From Pseudomonas sp. LS.1a (GTDB lineage: Bacteria; Pseudomonadota; Gammaproteobacteria; Pseudomonadales; Pseudomonadaceae), in assembly GCF_022533585.1 (NCBI RefSeq), contig NZ_CP092827.1, forward strand, positions 1,156,001-1,220,000: a stretch of 64,000 nucleotides of DNA, in the 5' to 3' direction. This document shows positions 26,983 through 35,926 of this stretch, piece by piece (positions within the stretch are counted from its first letter, which is position 1; every line of letters begins with the position of its first letter). Under the pieces are notes generated by a model. It made no database searches. It was not told the DNA's origin and saw only the letters and a list, made by a program, of their open reading frames with translations. Made by a program: the position numbers and the translations under genes.

Positions 26983-27987
26983 ATGAATGATTTACCGATC
27001 GAAGGTTTCACGACCCCCAACGAGAACTCGGCGATGGTGCTGCTGGTCGATGACCAGGCCATGATCGGCGAGGCGGTGCGGCGTGGCCTGGCCAATGAAG
27101 AGAACATCGACTTCCACTTCTGCGCCGACCCGCACCAGGCGGTGGCCCAGGCAGTGCGCATCAAGCCCACGGTGATCCTCCAGGACCTGATCATGCCTGG
27201 CCTGGACGGGTTGACCCTGGTGCGTGAATACCGCAACAACCCGGCAACCCAGGACATACCGATCATCGTCCTGTCGACCAAGGAAGACCCGTTGGTCAAG
27301 AGTGCAGCCTTTGCTGCCGGGGCGAACGATTACCTGGTCAAGCTGCCGGACACCATCGAGCTGGTGGCGCGCATTCGCTACCACTCGCGTTCCTACCTGA
27401 CCTTGCTGCAGCGCGACGAGGCCTACCGCGCCCTGCGCGTCAGCCAGCAGCAACTGCTCGATACCAACCTGATGCTGCAGCGGCTGATGAACTCCGACGG
27501 CCTGACCGGGTTGTCCAACCGCCGCCACTTCGACGAGTACCTTGAGCTGGAGTGGCGCCGGGCCATGCGTGAACAGCAGCAATTGTCGCTGCTGATGATC
27601 GACGTGGACTTCTTCAAGGCCTACAACGACAGCTTCGGCCACCTGGCCGGTGACGAGGCCCTGCGCCAGGTGGCCGAGGCGATACGCGGCTCGTGCTCGC
27701 GGCCGACCGACCTGCCGGCGCGCTATGGCGGCGAGGAGTTCGTCCTGGTGTTGCCCAACACCTCGCCGGGTGGGGCACGCCTGGTGGCCGAGAAGCTGCG
27801 TCAGACCGTACTCGGCCTGGGCATCCCGCACACCGCCCCGGTGACCAACTCGTACCTGACCGTGAGCATCGGCCTGGCCACCCAGACTCCGTCTATCGGT
27901 AGCCATAGCCGGCAGCTGATCTCGGCTGCGGACAAAGGCCTGTACCAGGCCAAGAATGGCGGGCGCAACCAGGTTGGCATCGCCTGA
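26983..27987 (+). CDS. wspR: Diguanylate cyclase response regulator WspR
   Basis: Output of the Wsp pathway; 334 residues, receiver plus GGDEF domain making cyclic di-GMP from GTP. Receiver: acidic pair in [10 protein letters not shown], phosphoacceptor D68 in [13 protein letters not shown] helical stalk (about 145-170) leads to the cyclase domain with [13 protein letters not shown], active loop GGEEF at 249-253 and the inhibitory I-site R240-x-x-D243 five residues before it. The protein should therefore be active and product-inhibited. It is separated from wspF by 51 bases, the only sizeable gap in the operon. Confidence 0.96.
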   Translation: MNDLPIEGFTTPNENSAMVLLVDDQAMIGEAVRRGLANEENIDFHFCADPHQAVAQAVRIKPTVILQDLIMPGLDGLTLVREYRNNPATQDIPIIVLSTKEDPLVKSAAFAAGANDYLVKLPDTIELVARIRYHSRSYLTLLQRDEAYRALRVSQQQLLDTNLMLQRLMNSDGLTGLSNRRHFDEYLELEWRRAMREQQQLSLLMIDVDFFKAYNDSFGHLAGDEALRQVAEAIRGSCSRPTDLPARYGGEEFVLVLPNTSPGGARLVAEKLRQTVLGLGIPHTAPVTNSYLTVSIGLATQTPSIGSHSRQLISAADKGLYQAKNGGRNQVGIA

Positions 27988-28067
27988 CAGGGCCTGCACC
28001 GCTCCTACACGGGTAATTGCGGCCATTCGGGCGCCCGGCGGGTCTGCCGCCCTGCGGCGGACTCGGT

Positions 28068-28073
28068 TATACT
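28068..28073 (+). promoter_or_regulatory. Possible -10 box for prfB
   Basis: TATACT in the context CGGTTATACTCGC, 38 bases before the prfB start. The -35 region is GC-rich and no consensus hexamer is clear. Confidence 0.4.
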
Positions 28074-28111
28074 CGCAGGCTTTTCACCGAATTCGTGCGA
28101 GTAGCCAGCCC

Positions 28112-29207
28112 ATGGAAATCCAACCGATCCTGAACACCATCAAGGACCTTACCGAGCGTTCCCAGTCCATTCGGGGGTATCTTTGACTACGATCACAAGC
28201 ATGACCGCCTGATCGAAGTCAACCGCGAGCTGGAAGACCCCAACGTCTGGAACAAGCCCGAGTACGCCCAGGCCCTGGGCCGCGAGCGTGCCATGCTGGC
28301 GCAGGTCGTCGAGACCCTGGACAAACTGTCCAACGGCCTGTCCGACTGCAAGGACCTGCTCGACATGGCCGTCGAGGAAGAGGATGAAGGCGCCGTAAGC
28401 GACGTCGAGACCGAGCTGCAAGCCCTGGAAGAGTCCCTGGCCCTGCTTGAGTTCCGTCGCATGTTCAGCGGCGAGATGGACATGAACAACGCCTACCTGG
28501 ACATCCAGGCCGGCTCCGGCGGTACCGAGGCGCAGGACTGGGCCAACATCCTGCTGCGCATGTACCTGCGCTGGGCCGACAAGCGTGGTTTCGACGCTAC
28601 CATCATCGAGCTTTCCGAAGGTGAAGTCGCCGGTATCAAGGGCGCCACCGTGCATATCAAGGGCGAGTACGCCTTCGGCTGGCTGCGCACCGAGATCGGC
28701 GTGCACCGCCTGGTGCGCAAGAGCCCGTTCGACTCCGGTGCCCGTCGCCACACCTCGTTCTCCGCGGTGTTCGTATCGCCCGAGATCGACGACAAGGTCG
28801 AGATCGAGATCAACCCGGCCGACCTGCGTATCGACACCTACCGTTCCTCCGGTGCTGGTGGTCAGCACGTGAACACCACCGACTCGGCGGTGCGTATCAC
28901 CCACGTGCCGACCAACACCGTGGTGGCCTGCCAGAACGAACGCTCCCAGCACGCCAACAAGGACACCGCCATGAAAATGCTGCGGGCCAAGTTGTACGAG
29001 CTGGAAATGCAGAAACGCAACGCCGCCTCGCAGGCGCTGGAAGACAGCAAGTCGGACATCGGCTGGGGCCACCAGATCCGCTCCTACGTGCTGGATGACT
29101 CGCGTATCAAGGACCTGCGTACCGGTGTCGAGCGCAGCGACTGCCAGAAGGTCCTGGACGGTGACCTCGACCAGTACCTGGAAGCGAGCCTCAAGCAGGG
29201 GCTGTAA
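28112..29207 (+). CDS. prfB: Peptide chain release factor 2, with programmed +1 frameshift
   Basis: Release factor recognising UGA and UAA; 364 residues after frameshifting. Translation starts at ATG 28112 and meets an in-frame TGA at codon 25 (28184-28186); a +1 slip on CTT skips the T at 28184 and continues from GAC 28185. Domain features in the shifted frame: anticodon-like SPF in [14 protein letters not shown] and the catalytic GGQ in [16 protein letters not shown]. Annotating only the frame downstream of the TGA would lose the N-terminal helices. lysS follows after 93 bases, the usual prfB-lysS pair. Confidence 0.97.
28172..28189 (+). promoter_or_regulatory. RF2 programmed frameshift site
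   Basis: CGG GGG TAT CTT TGA C: a Shine-Dalgarno-like GGGGG, the slippery CTT and a UGA stop with following C, spaced as in E. coli prfB. It makes RF2 synthesis respond to the RF2 level. Confidence 0.95.
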
Positions 29208-29300
29208 ACCGTACACAACTGCCGCGGTACCTGGCCTGGGGCCGGTATCGCGTGCCCTGCCCGAAAGGGGCACCGCACACCTGATGGAAAGAATGACGAA

Positions 29301-30803
29301 ATGAGCGACCTCAAGACCGAAGTGCAAGACCTGCAACAGGAAGAAAACGCCCTGATCGCCCTGCGCAAGGAAAAGCTTGCCGCCGAGCGCGCCAAGGGCA
29401 ATGCCTTCCCCAATGACTTCCGTCGCGACAGCTACTGCAACGACCTGCAGAAACAGTACGCGGACAAGACCAAGGAAGAACTGGAAGCTGCAGCGATTCC
29501 GGTCAAGGTTGCCGGTCGCATCATGCTCAACCGTGGCTCGTTCATGGTCATTCAGGACATGACCGGCCGCATTCAGGTCTACGTCAACCGCAAGACCTTG
29601 TCGGAAGAAACCCTGGCCGCGGTCAAGACCTGGGACTTGGGCGACATCATCAGCGCCGAAGGCACCCTGGCCCGTTCCGGCAAGGGCGACCTGTACGTCG
29701 AAATGACCCACGTGCGCCTGCTGACCAAGTCGCTGCGCCCGCTGCCCGACAAGCACCACGGCCTGACCGACACCGAGCAGCGCTACCGCCAGCGTTACGT
29801 CGACCTGATGGTCAATGAAGAAACCCGCCACACCTTCCGTGTACGTTCGCAGGTGATCTCGCACATCCGCAAGTTCCTCATCGAGCGCGACTTCCTCGAA
29901 GTCGAGACACCGATGCTGCAGACCATCCCGGGCGGTGCTGCGGCCAAGCCGTTCGAAACCCACCACAACGCCCTGGACATGGCCATGTTCCTGCGTATTG
30001 CGCCGGAGCTGTACCTCAAGCGCCTGGTGGTGGGTGGCTTCGAGAAGGTGTTCGAGATCAACCGCAACTTCCGTAACGAAGGCGTTTCGACTCGTCACAA
30101 CCCTGAATTCACCATGCTCGAGTTCTACCAGGCCTACGCCGACTACCGCGACAACATGGACCTCACCGAGGAACTGTTCCGCGAGCTGGCGCAGCTGGTA
30201 CTGGGCACTACCGACGTGCCGTACGGCGACAAGGTATTCCACTTCGGTGAGCCGTTCGCCCGCCTGTCGGTATTCGACTCGATCCTCAAGTACAACCCGG
30301 AGCTGACCGCTGCCGACCTGCAGGACGTCGACCGCGCCCGCGACATCGCCAAAAAGGCCGGCGCCAAGGTGCTGGGCCACGAAGGCCTGGGCAAGCTGCA
30401 GGTGATGATTTTCGAAGAGCTGGTCGAGCACAAGCTGGAGCAGCCGCACTTCATCACCGAGTACCCGTTCGAAGTGTCGCCGCTGGCCCGTCGCAACGAT
30501 GACAACCCGGCTGTTACCGACCGTTTCGAGCTGTTCATCGGTGGCCGCGAGATCGCCAACGCCTATTCCGAGCTCAACGATGCCGAAGACCAGGCCGAGC
30601 GCTTCCTGGCCCAGGTGGCCGAGAAGGACGCCGGTGACGACGAAGCCATGCACTACGACGCCGACTTCGTTCGCGCCCTGGAATACGGCATGCCGCCGAC
30701 TGCAGGTGAAGGCATCGGCATCGACCGCCTGGTGATGCTGCTGACCAACTCGCCGTCGATCCGCGACGTGATCCTGTTCCCGCACATGCGTCCGCAGGCC
30801 TGA
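29301..30803 (+). CDS. lysS: Lysyl-tRNA synthetase, class II
   Basis: Charges tRNA-Lys with lysine; 500 residues. N-terminal OB fold ([20 protein letters not shown]) for anticodon binding; class II core with motif 2 [20 protein letters not shown] and motif 3 [11 protein letters not shown] near the C-terminus. Length is normal. A clear intrinsic terminator lies 13 bases after the stop. Confidence 0.97.
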   Translation: MSDLKTEVQDLQQEENALIALRKEKLAAERAKGNAFPNDFRRDSYCNDLQKQYADKTKEELEAAAIPVKVAGRIMLNRGSFMVIQDMTGRIQVYVNRKTLSEETLAAVKTWDLGDIISAEGTLARSGKGDLYVEMTHVRLLTKSLRPLPDKHHGLTDTEQRYRQRYVDLMVNEETRHTFRVRSQVISHIRKFLIERDFLEVETPMLQTIPGGAAAKPFETHHNALDMAMFLRIAPELYLKRLVVGGFEKVFEINRNFRNEGVSTRHNPEFTMLEFYQAYADYRDNMDLTEELFRELAQLVLGTTDVPYGDKVFHFGEPFARLSVFDSILKYNPELTAADLQDVDRARDIAKKAGAKVLGHEGLGKLQVMIFEELVEHKLEQPHFITEYPFEVSPLARRNDDNPAVTDRFELFIGGREIANAYSELNDAEDQAERFLAQVAEKDAGDDEAMHYDADFVRALEYGMPPTAGEGIGIDRLVMLLTNSPSIRDVILFPHMRPQA

Positions 30804-30815
30804 GTGAATTGAACG

Positions 30816-30841
30816 AGCCGCCTTTCGAGGCGGCTTTTTCT
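30816..30841 (+). terminator. Rho-independent terminator of lysS
   Basis: Perfect 7-bp stem AGCCGCC (30816-30822) / GGCGGCT (30829-30835), 6-base loop, followed by TTTTTC. Confidence 0.93.
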
Positions 30842-30861
30842 TGCCTGTACACTTGAATTGC

Positions 30862-30967
30862 CTGTGCCGGCCCTTTCGCGGCTAAAGCCGCTCCCACAGG
30901 GATCCCACTGCCCTCAGGCTGGTGCAGTCCCTGTGGGAGCGGCTTTAGCCGCGAAGAGGCCGGCACT
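30862..30967. repeat. REP pair, CGCGGCTAAAGCCGCTCC family
   Basis: Inverted copies GTGCCGGCCCTTTCGCGGCTAAAGCC... and its partner ending GCGAAGAGGCCGGCAC, between lysS and the TetR gene. Confidence 0.9.
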
Positions 30968-30996
30968 GACGAAACACTGTCCATGAGGTACCCCCC

Positions 30997-31713
30997 GTGA
31001 CACCCGCAATGCCTCACCAGGGCGCCGCCGGCATCGCCACCGCCGTCGCCGAAAGCGTGCAATACCAAGGCCGCAAGACTGCCCGCCAAGGCAGCGAGCA
31101 GCGTCGCCAGCTGATCCTCGACGCCGCCATGCGCATTGTCGTGCGCGATGGCGTACGCGGCGTACGCCATCGCGCCGTCGCCGCCGAGGCCGGTGTGCCA
31201 CTGTCGGCCACCACCTACTACTTCAAGGACATCGAGGACCTGCTCACCGATACCTTCGCCCAGTATGTCGAGCGCAGCGCCGCCTACATGGCCAAGCTGT
31301 GGGCCAATACCGAGGTGGTGTTGCGTCAGTTGCTGGCCCAGGGCGACGGCAGCCCGCAGGCGCGGGCACGCCTGGCTGATGAGGTAGCGCGCATGACTGC
31401 CGACTACGTACAGCGGCAACTGCTGACCCGCCGTGACTTCCTGATGGCCGAGCAGGCCTTCCGCCAGGAGGCGCTGCTGTGCCCGCGCCTGGCCGAACTG
31501 GTGTGCGCCCACGAGCAGATCCTGCTGCATGGCACCCGGCAATTGCTGCAGGTGGTGGGCTCGCGGCAACCGGAGCAGGACGCCCAGATGTTGACGGCGA
31601 TTATCGAGCAGATGGAATATCAGGGCCTGCTCAAGGATGCCAACGCGCAAGCCGATGGGCAGATGCTCGCTATGCTTAGCCGATACCTGCAGCTGGTGCT
31701 GGCGTCGGCCTGA
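30997..31713 (+). CDS. TetR family transcriptional regulator
   Basis: A 238-residue repressor-like protein: disordered N-terminal 30 residues, TetR helix-turn-helix (RRQLILDAAMRIVVRDGVRGVRHRAVAAEAGVPLSATTYYF, residues about 36-76), then a variable helical ligand domain. GTG 30997 has GAGG nine bases upstream; an in-frame ATG at 31009 is the alternative. It is followed 29 bases later by a lipoprotein gene, which may share its transcript. The codons for RDGVRGVRHRA form a 33-nt near-perfect palindrome (see separate entry). Ligand and targets are unknown. Confidence 0.85.
   Translation: MTPAMPHQGAAGIATAVAESVQYQGRKTARQGSEQRRQLILDAAMRIVVRDGVRGVRHRAVAAEAGVPLSATTYYFKDIEDLLTDTFAQYVERSAAYMAKLWANTEVVLRQLLAQGDGSPQARARLADEVARMTADYVQRQLLTRRDFLMAEQAFRQEALLCPRLAELVCAHEQILLHGTRQLLQVVGSRQPEQDAQMLTAIIEQMEYQGLLKDANAQADGQMLAMLSRYLQLVLASA
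31143..31175. repeat. 33-nt palindrome inside the TetR coding sequence
   Basis: Perfect 16-bp inverted repeat GCGCGATGGCGTACGC (31143-31158) and GCGTACGCCATCGCGC (31160-31175) with one base between, lying in the helix-turn-helix coding region. It could be an intragenic operator, an mRNA hairpin, or a by-product of the repeated GVRGVRH codons. Confidence 0.85.
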
Positions 31714-31742
31714 GCCGAGACCGATTTTTCAAGGAGAACCTG

Positions 31743-32291
31743 ATGAAAGCCTGGCGTGTGGTGTTGTTGACTCTGTCATTCCTGCTGCTGGGCGGTTGTC
31801 TGGTGACCTTCCACGAGCCCTTGCCGAGCAACCAGGCAGCGCCCAAGGCCTTGCTCGGCAAGTGGAGCAGCAAGGACGCCTGGGGCGAGCCGCTGAAGCT
31901 GGTGATCAGCCGTAGCGGCGCCGATGCCTACAAGGCGGTGGCCACGGCCAAGGGCAAGGCCCCTGAGGAATACGTGTTCACCGTGTCGCGCCACGGCAAC
32001 CGCTGGTACCTGTCGGCCGGCGTGCCCAAGCGCCTGGGTGGCAACTTCCTGATCGGCGGTTTCGATATCGTCGATGGCAAGGAACTGGTGGTCTACAACC
32101 TGGATGTCGAGCAGGTGCAGCAGGCGGTGGACAAGAAGGAGCTGACCGGGCGCAGCACCGAGGTGCCTGAAGACAACGGCGACGGCGTGCTGATCGACAG
32201 CCCGTCGGCGCGGGTGCTGGCTTACCTGGACGACCCGGCCAACTCCGACCTGTTCGTTGAAGTGGCGCGGTTCCAGCGTTCCGGCAAATGA
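31743..32291 (+). CDS. Conserved lipoprotein of unknown function
   Basis: A 182-residue protein with a lipoprotein signal: MKAWRVVLLTLSFLLLGGC, lipobox LGGC with Cys at position 19. The mature part looks beta-rich (LGKWSSKDAWGEPLKLVISRSG, YVFTVSRHGNRWYLSAGVPK, FDIVDGKELVVYNLD), reminiscent of lipocalin-like or single-barrel envelope proteins, but no family was recognised with confidence. AGGAG precedes ATG 31743. It may be co-transcribed with the TetR gene before it. Confidence 0.75.
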   Translation: MKAWRVVLLTLSFLLLGGCLVTFHEPLPSNQAAPKALLGKWSSKDAWGEPLKLVISRSGADAYKAVATAKGKAPEEYVFTVSRHGNRWYLSAGVPKRLGGNFLIGGFDIVDGKELVVYNLDVEQVQQAVDKKELTGRSTEVPEDNGDGVLIDSPSARVLAYLDDPANSDLFVEVARFQRSGK

Positions 32292-32296
32292 CCGCG

Positions 32297-32372
32297 CTGG
32301 CTTCTTCGCGGCTGAAGCCGCTTCCACAGGGATTGCTGTACCTGTAGGAGCGGCTTTAGCCGCGAAGAGGGC
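32297..32372. repeat. REP pair, CGCGGCTAAAGCCGCTCC family
   Basis: Inverted copies CTTCTTCGCGGCTGAAGCCGCTTCC... and ...TAGGAGCGGCTTTAGCCGCGAAGAG after the lipoprotein gene. Confidence 0.85.
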
Positions 32373-32422
32373 GGTTCAGGCAATGCAAGGCTTGGCACTT
32401 TGTTCCAATAAGGAGTCCCCCG

Positions 32423-33700
32423 GTGGACGAATACCAGCAAACCATCCGTGCCCTGTCCGACCGCATCGTCGCGGCCCAGACCCCGATCCGGGTGCTGGAC
32501 GCGGTGAAGTGGGACGACAACATCCGCCAGGGCTTCCTCAAGGCCAAGGGCAAGGAGCCGCCGGCCGTCGACCGTGCCTACTACCAGTCGCGCCCGCTGG
32601 CGTTCGATTCCAGCGCGGTCAAGGCCGAGTTCCAGGGCATCGAGCGCGACATCATTCGCCAGCTCGGCCAGTTCAACCCGGTCGGGCAGATCATGAAGCG
32701 CATGTGCCGCGAATACCGCATGGTCGTGCGCATGCTCGAAGCGCGCGGCACCGAGGATTTCGGCCTGATTTCCCAGGAGCTGTACGGCGCTGCCTCGGAT
32801 GCCTTCCACGCCGGTGACCCGACCTTGGCCGACCTCGGTCTGATGCTGTCGGACTACCTGAACAACATCGATGGCCGTGGCGACCTCAAGGACGAACCGA
32901 AGAACCTCACCGCCAAGGAGGCCGTGGAAATCCTCCAGCACCGGCTGAACAAGGTGTTCGGCGAGGCCGAGGAGACCATCCGAGTGTTCGAGTCCGACGG
33001 TATCGTCGCCGATGCCGCGGCCGGGGCCGACTACATCAAGGTGCGTGCCGACGCCATGTTCAACGCCCGTGACGTGCGCGCCCTGGAGGTGCATGAAGGG
33101 CTGGTGCATGTTGGCACCACGCTCAACGGCCTGAACCAGCCGATCTGTACCTTCCTGGCCAAGGGCCCGCCCTCGTCGACGGTGACCCAGGAAGGCCTGG
33201 CCATCCTCATGGAGGTGATCGCCTTCGCCTCCTACCCCAGCCGCCTGCGCAAGCTCACCAACCGCACCCGCGCCATCCACATGGTCGAGGAGGGTGCCGA
33301 TTTCATGCAGATCTACAACTTCTTCCGCGAGCAGGGCTTCGAGATGGCGCAGAGCTACAGCAACGCCAGCAGGGTGTTCCGTGGGTCGGTGCCCAATGGC
33401 CTGCCATTTACCAAGGACTTGTCCTACCTCAAAGGCTTCATCATGGTTTACAACTACATTCAGTTGGCCGTGAAGAAGGGCAAGCTCGAACAGATCCCGT
33501 TGCTGTTCTGTGGCAAGACCACTCTGGAAGACATGCGCACCCTGCGTCAGCTGGTCGAGGAAGGTCTGGTCGAGCCGCCCAAGTACCTGCCCGAGCAGTT
33601 CCGCGACCTCAACGCGCTGTCGGCCTGGATGTGCTTCTCCAACTTCCTCAACCATCTGAGCCTGGACCGCATTGAAGCCGACTACGCGAACATTCTCTGA
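32423..33700 (+). CDS. DUF1704 / QEGLA-motif protein (putative tyrosine-carboxypeptidase-like)
   Basis: A 425-residue protein of the DUF1704 family, often annotated as flavohemoglobin expression-modulating QEGLA motif protein. The family motif VTQEGLAILMEV is present, and a possible metal site HEGLVHVGTTLNG precedes it (His-Glu-x-x-x-His), as in the eukaryotic tubulin tyrosine carboxypeptidases of the same family. Bacterial function is unknown; a metallopeptidase activity is inferred only from this motif. GTG 32423 follows AAGGAG at seven bases. The 3' end overlaps the next gene by 29 bases. Confidence 0.85.
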   Translation: MDEYQQTIRALSDRIVAAQTPIRVLDAVKWDDNIRQGFLKAKGKEPPAVDRAYYQSRPLAFDSSAVKAEFQGIERDIIRQLGQFNPVGQIMKRMCREYRMVVRMLEARGTEDFGLISQELYGAASDAFHAGDPTLADLGLMLSDYLNNIDGRGDLKDEPKNLTAKEAVEILQHRLNKVFGEAEETIRVFESDGIVADAAAGADYIKVRADAMFNARDVRALEVHEGLVHVGTTLNGLNQPICTFLAKGPPSSTVTQEGLAILMEVIAFASYPSRLRKLTNRTRAIHMVEEGADFMQIYNFFREQGFEMAQSYSNASRVFRGSVPNGLPFTKDLSYLKGFIMVYNYIQLAVKKGKLEQIPLLFCGKTTLEDMRTLRQLVEEGLVEPPKYLPEQFRDLNALSAWMCFSNFLNHLSLDRIEADYANIL

Positions 33701-34595
33701 GTGCTGCCGCCTGCTGACCCTGGGCTTGATCCTGCTGGGCCTGGGTGGTTGCAGCAGCCTGCTGTTCTACCCCGAGCGTGGCCAGCCGTTCACGCCCGAG
33801 CGAGCCAGGCTCGAATACCGCGATGTCACCCTGACCACGGCTGATGGCATCCGCCTGCATGGCTGGTGGTTGCCTGCCAAGGCCGGGGTCGAGGTCAAGG
33901 GTACGGTGCTGCACCTGCACGGCAATGGCGGCAACCTGCCTGGGCACCTGGGCGGCAGCTACTGGCTGCCGGAACAGGGCTACCAGGTGCTGATGATCGA
34001 TTACCGCGGCTATGGCCTGTCCCAGGGTGAGCCGAGCCTGCCCGAGGTGTATGAGGATATCGCCGCGGCGATGGCGTGGCTGGACCAGGCGCCCGAGGTC
34101 AAAGGCAAGCCGCTGGTGCTGCTGGGGCAGAGCCTGGGCGGCGCCATGGCCATTCACTACCTGGCGGCCCACCCCGAGCAGCGCCAGCGTTTCAGCGCCC
34201 TGGTGTTCGACGGCGTGCCGGCCAGCTACCGTGCGGTCGGGCGCTTTGCCCTCAGCACCTCGTGGATGACCTGGCCGCTGCAGGTGCCGTTGTCGTGGCT
34301 GGTGCCGGACGGCGACAGCGCGATCCGCTCGATCGAGCAGCTGAGCAGCCCGCCCAAGCTGTTCTTCCACAGCATCGACGACACCCTGGTGCCGATGGAC
34401 AACGGCATCCGCCTGTACCAGCACGCGCCAGCGCCGCGGGTACTGCAACTGACCCGTGGTGGCCACGTACAGACCTTCGCCGACCCGACCTGGCGTCAGG
34501 TGATGCTGCGTTTCCTCGACGACCCCAGCCATTTCAACGGCCTGCGGCGGCTGGCCGAAGTGCCCGATTACCCTGACGAGAAGAACAAGCAATGA
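33672..34595 (+). CDS. Alpha/beta hydrolase lipoprotein
   Basis: A 307-residue serine hydrolase anchored as a lipoprotein. With TTG 33672 as start, the N-terminus is a signal peptide RLLTLGLILLGLGGC with lipobox LGGC; later starts would destroy it. Fold motifs: oxyanion region LHLHGNGGNLPGHLGG, nucleophile Ser in LLGQSLGGAMAI, Asp in FFHSIDDTLVP, His in TRGGHVQTF. It resembles BEM46/YfhR-type hydrolases. The gene overlaps the DUF1704 gene in another frame, implying coupled translation, and ends in an ATGA overlap with the next gene. Confidence 0.8.
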   Translation: MKPTTRTFSECCRLLTLGLILLGLGGCSSLLFYPERGQPFTPERARLEYRDVTLTTADGIRLHGWWLPAKAGVEVKGTVLHLHGNGGNLPGHLGGSYWLPEQGYQVLMIDYRGYGLSQGEPSLPEVYEDIAAAMAWLDQAPEVKGKPLVLLGQSLGGAMAIHYLAAHPEQRQRFSALVFDGVPASYRAVGRFALSTSWMTWPLQVPLSWLVPDGDSAIRSIEQLSSPPKLFFHSIDDTLVPMDNGIRLYQHAPAPRVLQLTRGGHVQTFADPTWRQVMLRFLDDPSHFNGLRRLAEVPDYPDEKNKQ

Positions 34596-34918
34596 GTGAA
34601 GAACGCAACGCCATCCCGCTGATCCTGACCGGTGTCGGCAGCATCATCGTGACGGTGGGGGCCTTGTGGTACTACGGTTACCTGCATTTCGCCAAGCCCG
34701 AGGATGCCCTGTTGCTGCAGGACTTCACCATGCTCAAGACCCTCCCTGGCGAGGACTACAAGGTCTCGCTGGACCCGGCGCCACAGGTGGCCCAGTGCGT
34801 CGATGGCGTGCTGGTGCTGTTCGACACCCAGCAAAAAGGCCTGACCGGCGTGCTGGTGGACAACCGCAAGCGCGCGGTGCGCTGCATGGGCGAGGAAACG
34901 CCGCAGCAGGTGCAGTGA
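34592..34918 (+). CDS. Small single-pass membrane protein, unknown function
   Basis: A 108-residue protein with one N-terminal membrane helix (IPLILTGVGSIIVTVGALWYYGY, residues about 8-30) and a soluble domain with two cysteines (AQCVDG and VRCMGE) that could pair if exported. No family recognised. It is the third gene of a tightly linked set with the DUF1704 protein and the lipoprotein hydrolase (ATGA overlap), so a shared envelope role is likely. Confidence 0.7.
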   Translation: MSEERNAIPLILTGVGSIIVTVGALWYYGYLHFAKPEDALLLQDFTMLKTLPGEDYKVSLDPAPQVAQCVDGVLVLFDTQQKGLTGVLVDNRKRAVRCMGEETPQQVQ

Positions 34919-34935
34919 GCCATTGTCTCTACTGC

Positions 34936-35032
34936 TTGTGCTGGCCCTTTCGCGGCTAAAGCCGCTCCCACAGGATCGGGCTGTACGCGATCCCTGTGGG
35001 AGCGGCTTTAGCCGCGAAAGGGCCGGAACAGG
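34936..35032. repeat. REP pair, CGCGGCTAAAGCCGCTCC family
   Basis: Inverted copies TTTCGCGGCTAAAGCCGCTCC... and ...GGAGCGGCTTTAGCCGCGAAAGGGCC between convergent genes. Confidence 0.9.
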
Positions 35033-35033
35033 C

Positions 35034-35064
35034 AAAAGAAAGCCCCGCTTCGATCGCGGGGCTT
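35034..35064 (-). terminator. Rho-independent terminator of the OmpA-like gene
   Basis: Minus-strand stem AAGCCCCGC / GCGGGGCTT (9 bp, perfect; 35040-35048 and 35056-35064) with a 7-base loop, followed by TCTTTT, about 20 bases after the stop codon. Confidence 0.88.
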
Positions 35065-35084
35065 GTCAGTTCAGCTAGCCAGCC

Positions 35085-35876
35085 TCACTGCTGTACCTGG
35101 CTCACCGAGCGCGGCGCCACCGGCTGGTTGTCGTTGGAGATGGTCACCTCCACCCGACGGTTCTGCGCCCGCCCCGAATTGCTCGAGTTGTCCGCTACCG
35201 GGTACTCCTTGCCATAGCCCTGGGCGACGATGCGCGCGGGGTCGACGCCGGCACGTACCAGTGCCATGCGCACACTGTTGGCGCGGCGCTCCGACAGGCC
35301 CTGGTTATAGTTGGCCGAGCCGACGCTGTCGGTGTAACCCTCGACAATCACCTTGCGTTCCGGGTTTTCCTGGAGGAACTGCGCCAGCTTGGTGATGTTC
35401 GGGTAGGCGTTGCTCTTGAGTTCGGCCTTGTTGAAGTCGAACAGCACGTCACCGAAGGTGACCAGCGTGCCGCGGTCGGTCTGCTTGGCGTTGAGGCTGT
35501 CCTGCAGCTTGGCGATCTGCGCGTCGCGGGCGTCCAGCTTGGCCTGGGCACGCTGGGCCGAGGCGTTCTTCAGTTCGCCTTCGGCGGTGCGCAGGGCGAT
35601 GGTCTGCTTGGCCACCTCGACACGCTGGTTGGTCAGGTAGGCCAACTGGTCGACCTTCTTCTCGTCTTCGCCGTCCATGTAGGCCTTGTCGGCTTTGTTC
35701 AGCCAGTCCTGGGCATCCTTGGTCTCCAGCGCCGCAACCTTGCTCGATTGCGGGTCACTCTGCAGCGAGGAGAAGTTGGTGCGGGCCGATTCGAGGTTGG
35801 CGTTTGGGTCGTGCGAGCAGGCGGCAAGGCCGACACTCAGGGCCAGCAGGGCGGGAATCATGACGTAGTTGCGCAT
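35085..35876 (-). CDS. OmpA-family peptidoglycan-binding lipoprotein
   Basis: A 263-residue outer-membrane lipoprotein. Signal MRNYVMIPALLALSVGLAAC with lipobox; a long helical stretch (about 60-145) carrying a DUF4398-like region; then an OmpA C-terminal domain with VLFDFNKAELKSNAYPNI and GYTDSVGSANYNQGLSERRANSV, the peptidoglycan contacts. ATG 35876 has AAAGG nine bases upstream; the in-frame ATG at 35885 lies directly on that site and is less likely. It follows the DUF4398 lipoprotein gene after 50 bases, so the pair probably forms an operon for envelope anchoring. Confidence 0.88.
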   Translation of the reverse strand: MRNYVMIPALLALSVGLAACSHDPNANLESARTNFSSLQSDPQSSKVAALETKDAQDWLNKADKAYMDGEDEKKVDQLAYLTNQRVEVAKQTIALRTAEGELKNASAQRAQAKLDARDAQIAKLQDSLNAKQTDRGTLVTFGDVLFDFNKAELKSNAYPNITKLAQFLQENPERKVIVEGYTDSVGSANYNQGLSERRANSVRMALVRAGVDPARIVAQGYGKEYPVADNSSNSGRAQNRRVEVTISNDNQPVAPRSVSQVQQ

Positions 35877-35926
35877 AGTGTTCATCCTTTGATCGTTTGC
35901 GAAGGCCGAGGTTGGCAGGGCAGGGC

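Noticed and set aside
28112..28186. Early stop in prfB as a pseudogene
   Set aside because: The TGA, GGGGG and CTT context is the known RF2 frameshift site and the downstream frame is intact.
28149..30785. 878-codon open frame on the minus strand over prfB and lysS
   Set aside because: Shadow of two certain genes; composition is rich in His, Val, Gln and Gly with no domain.
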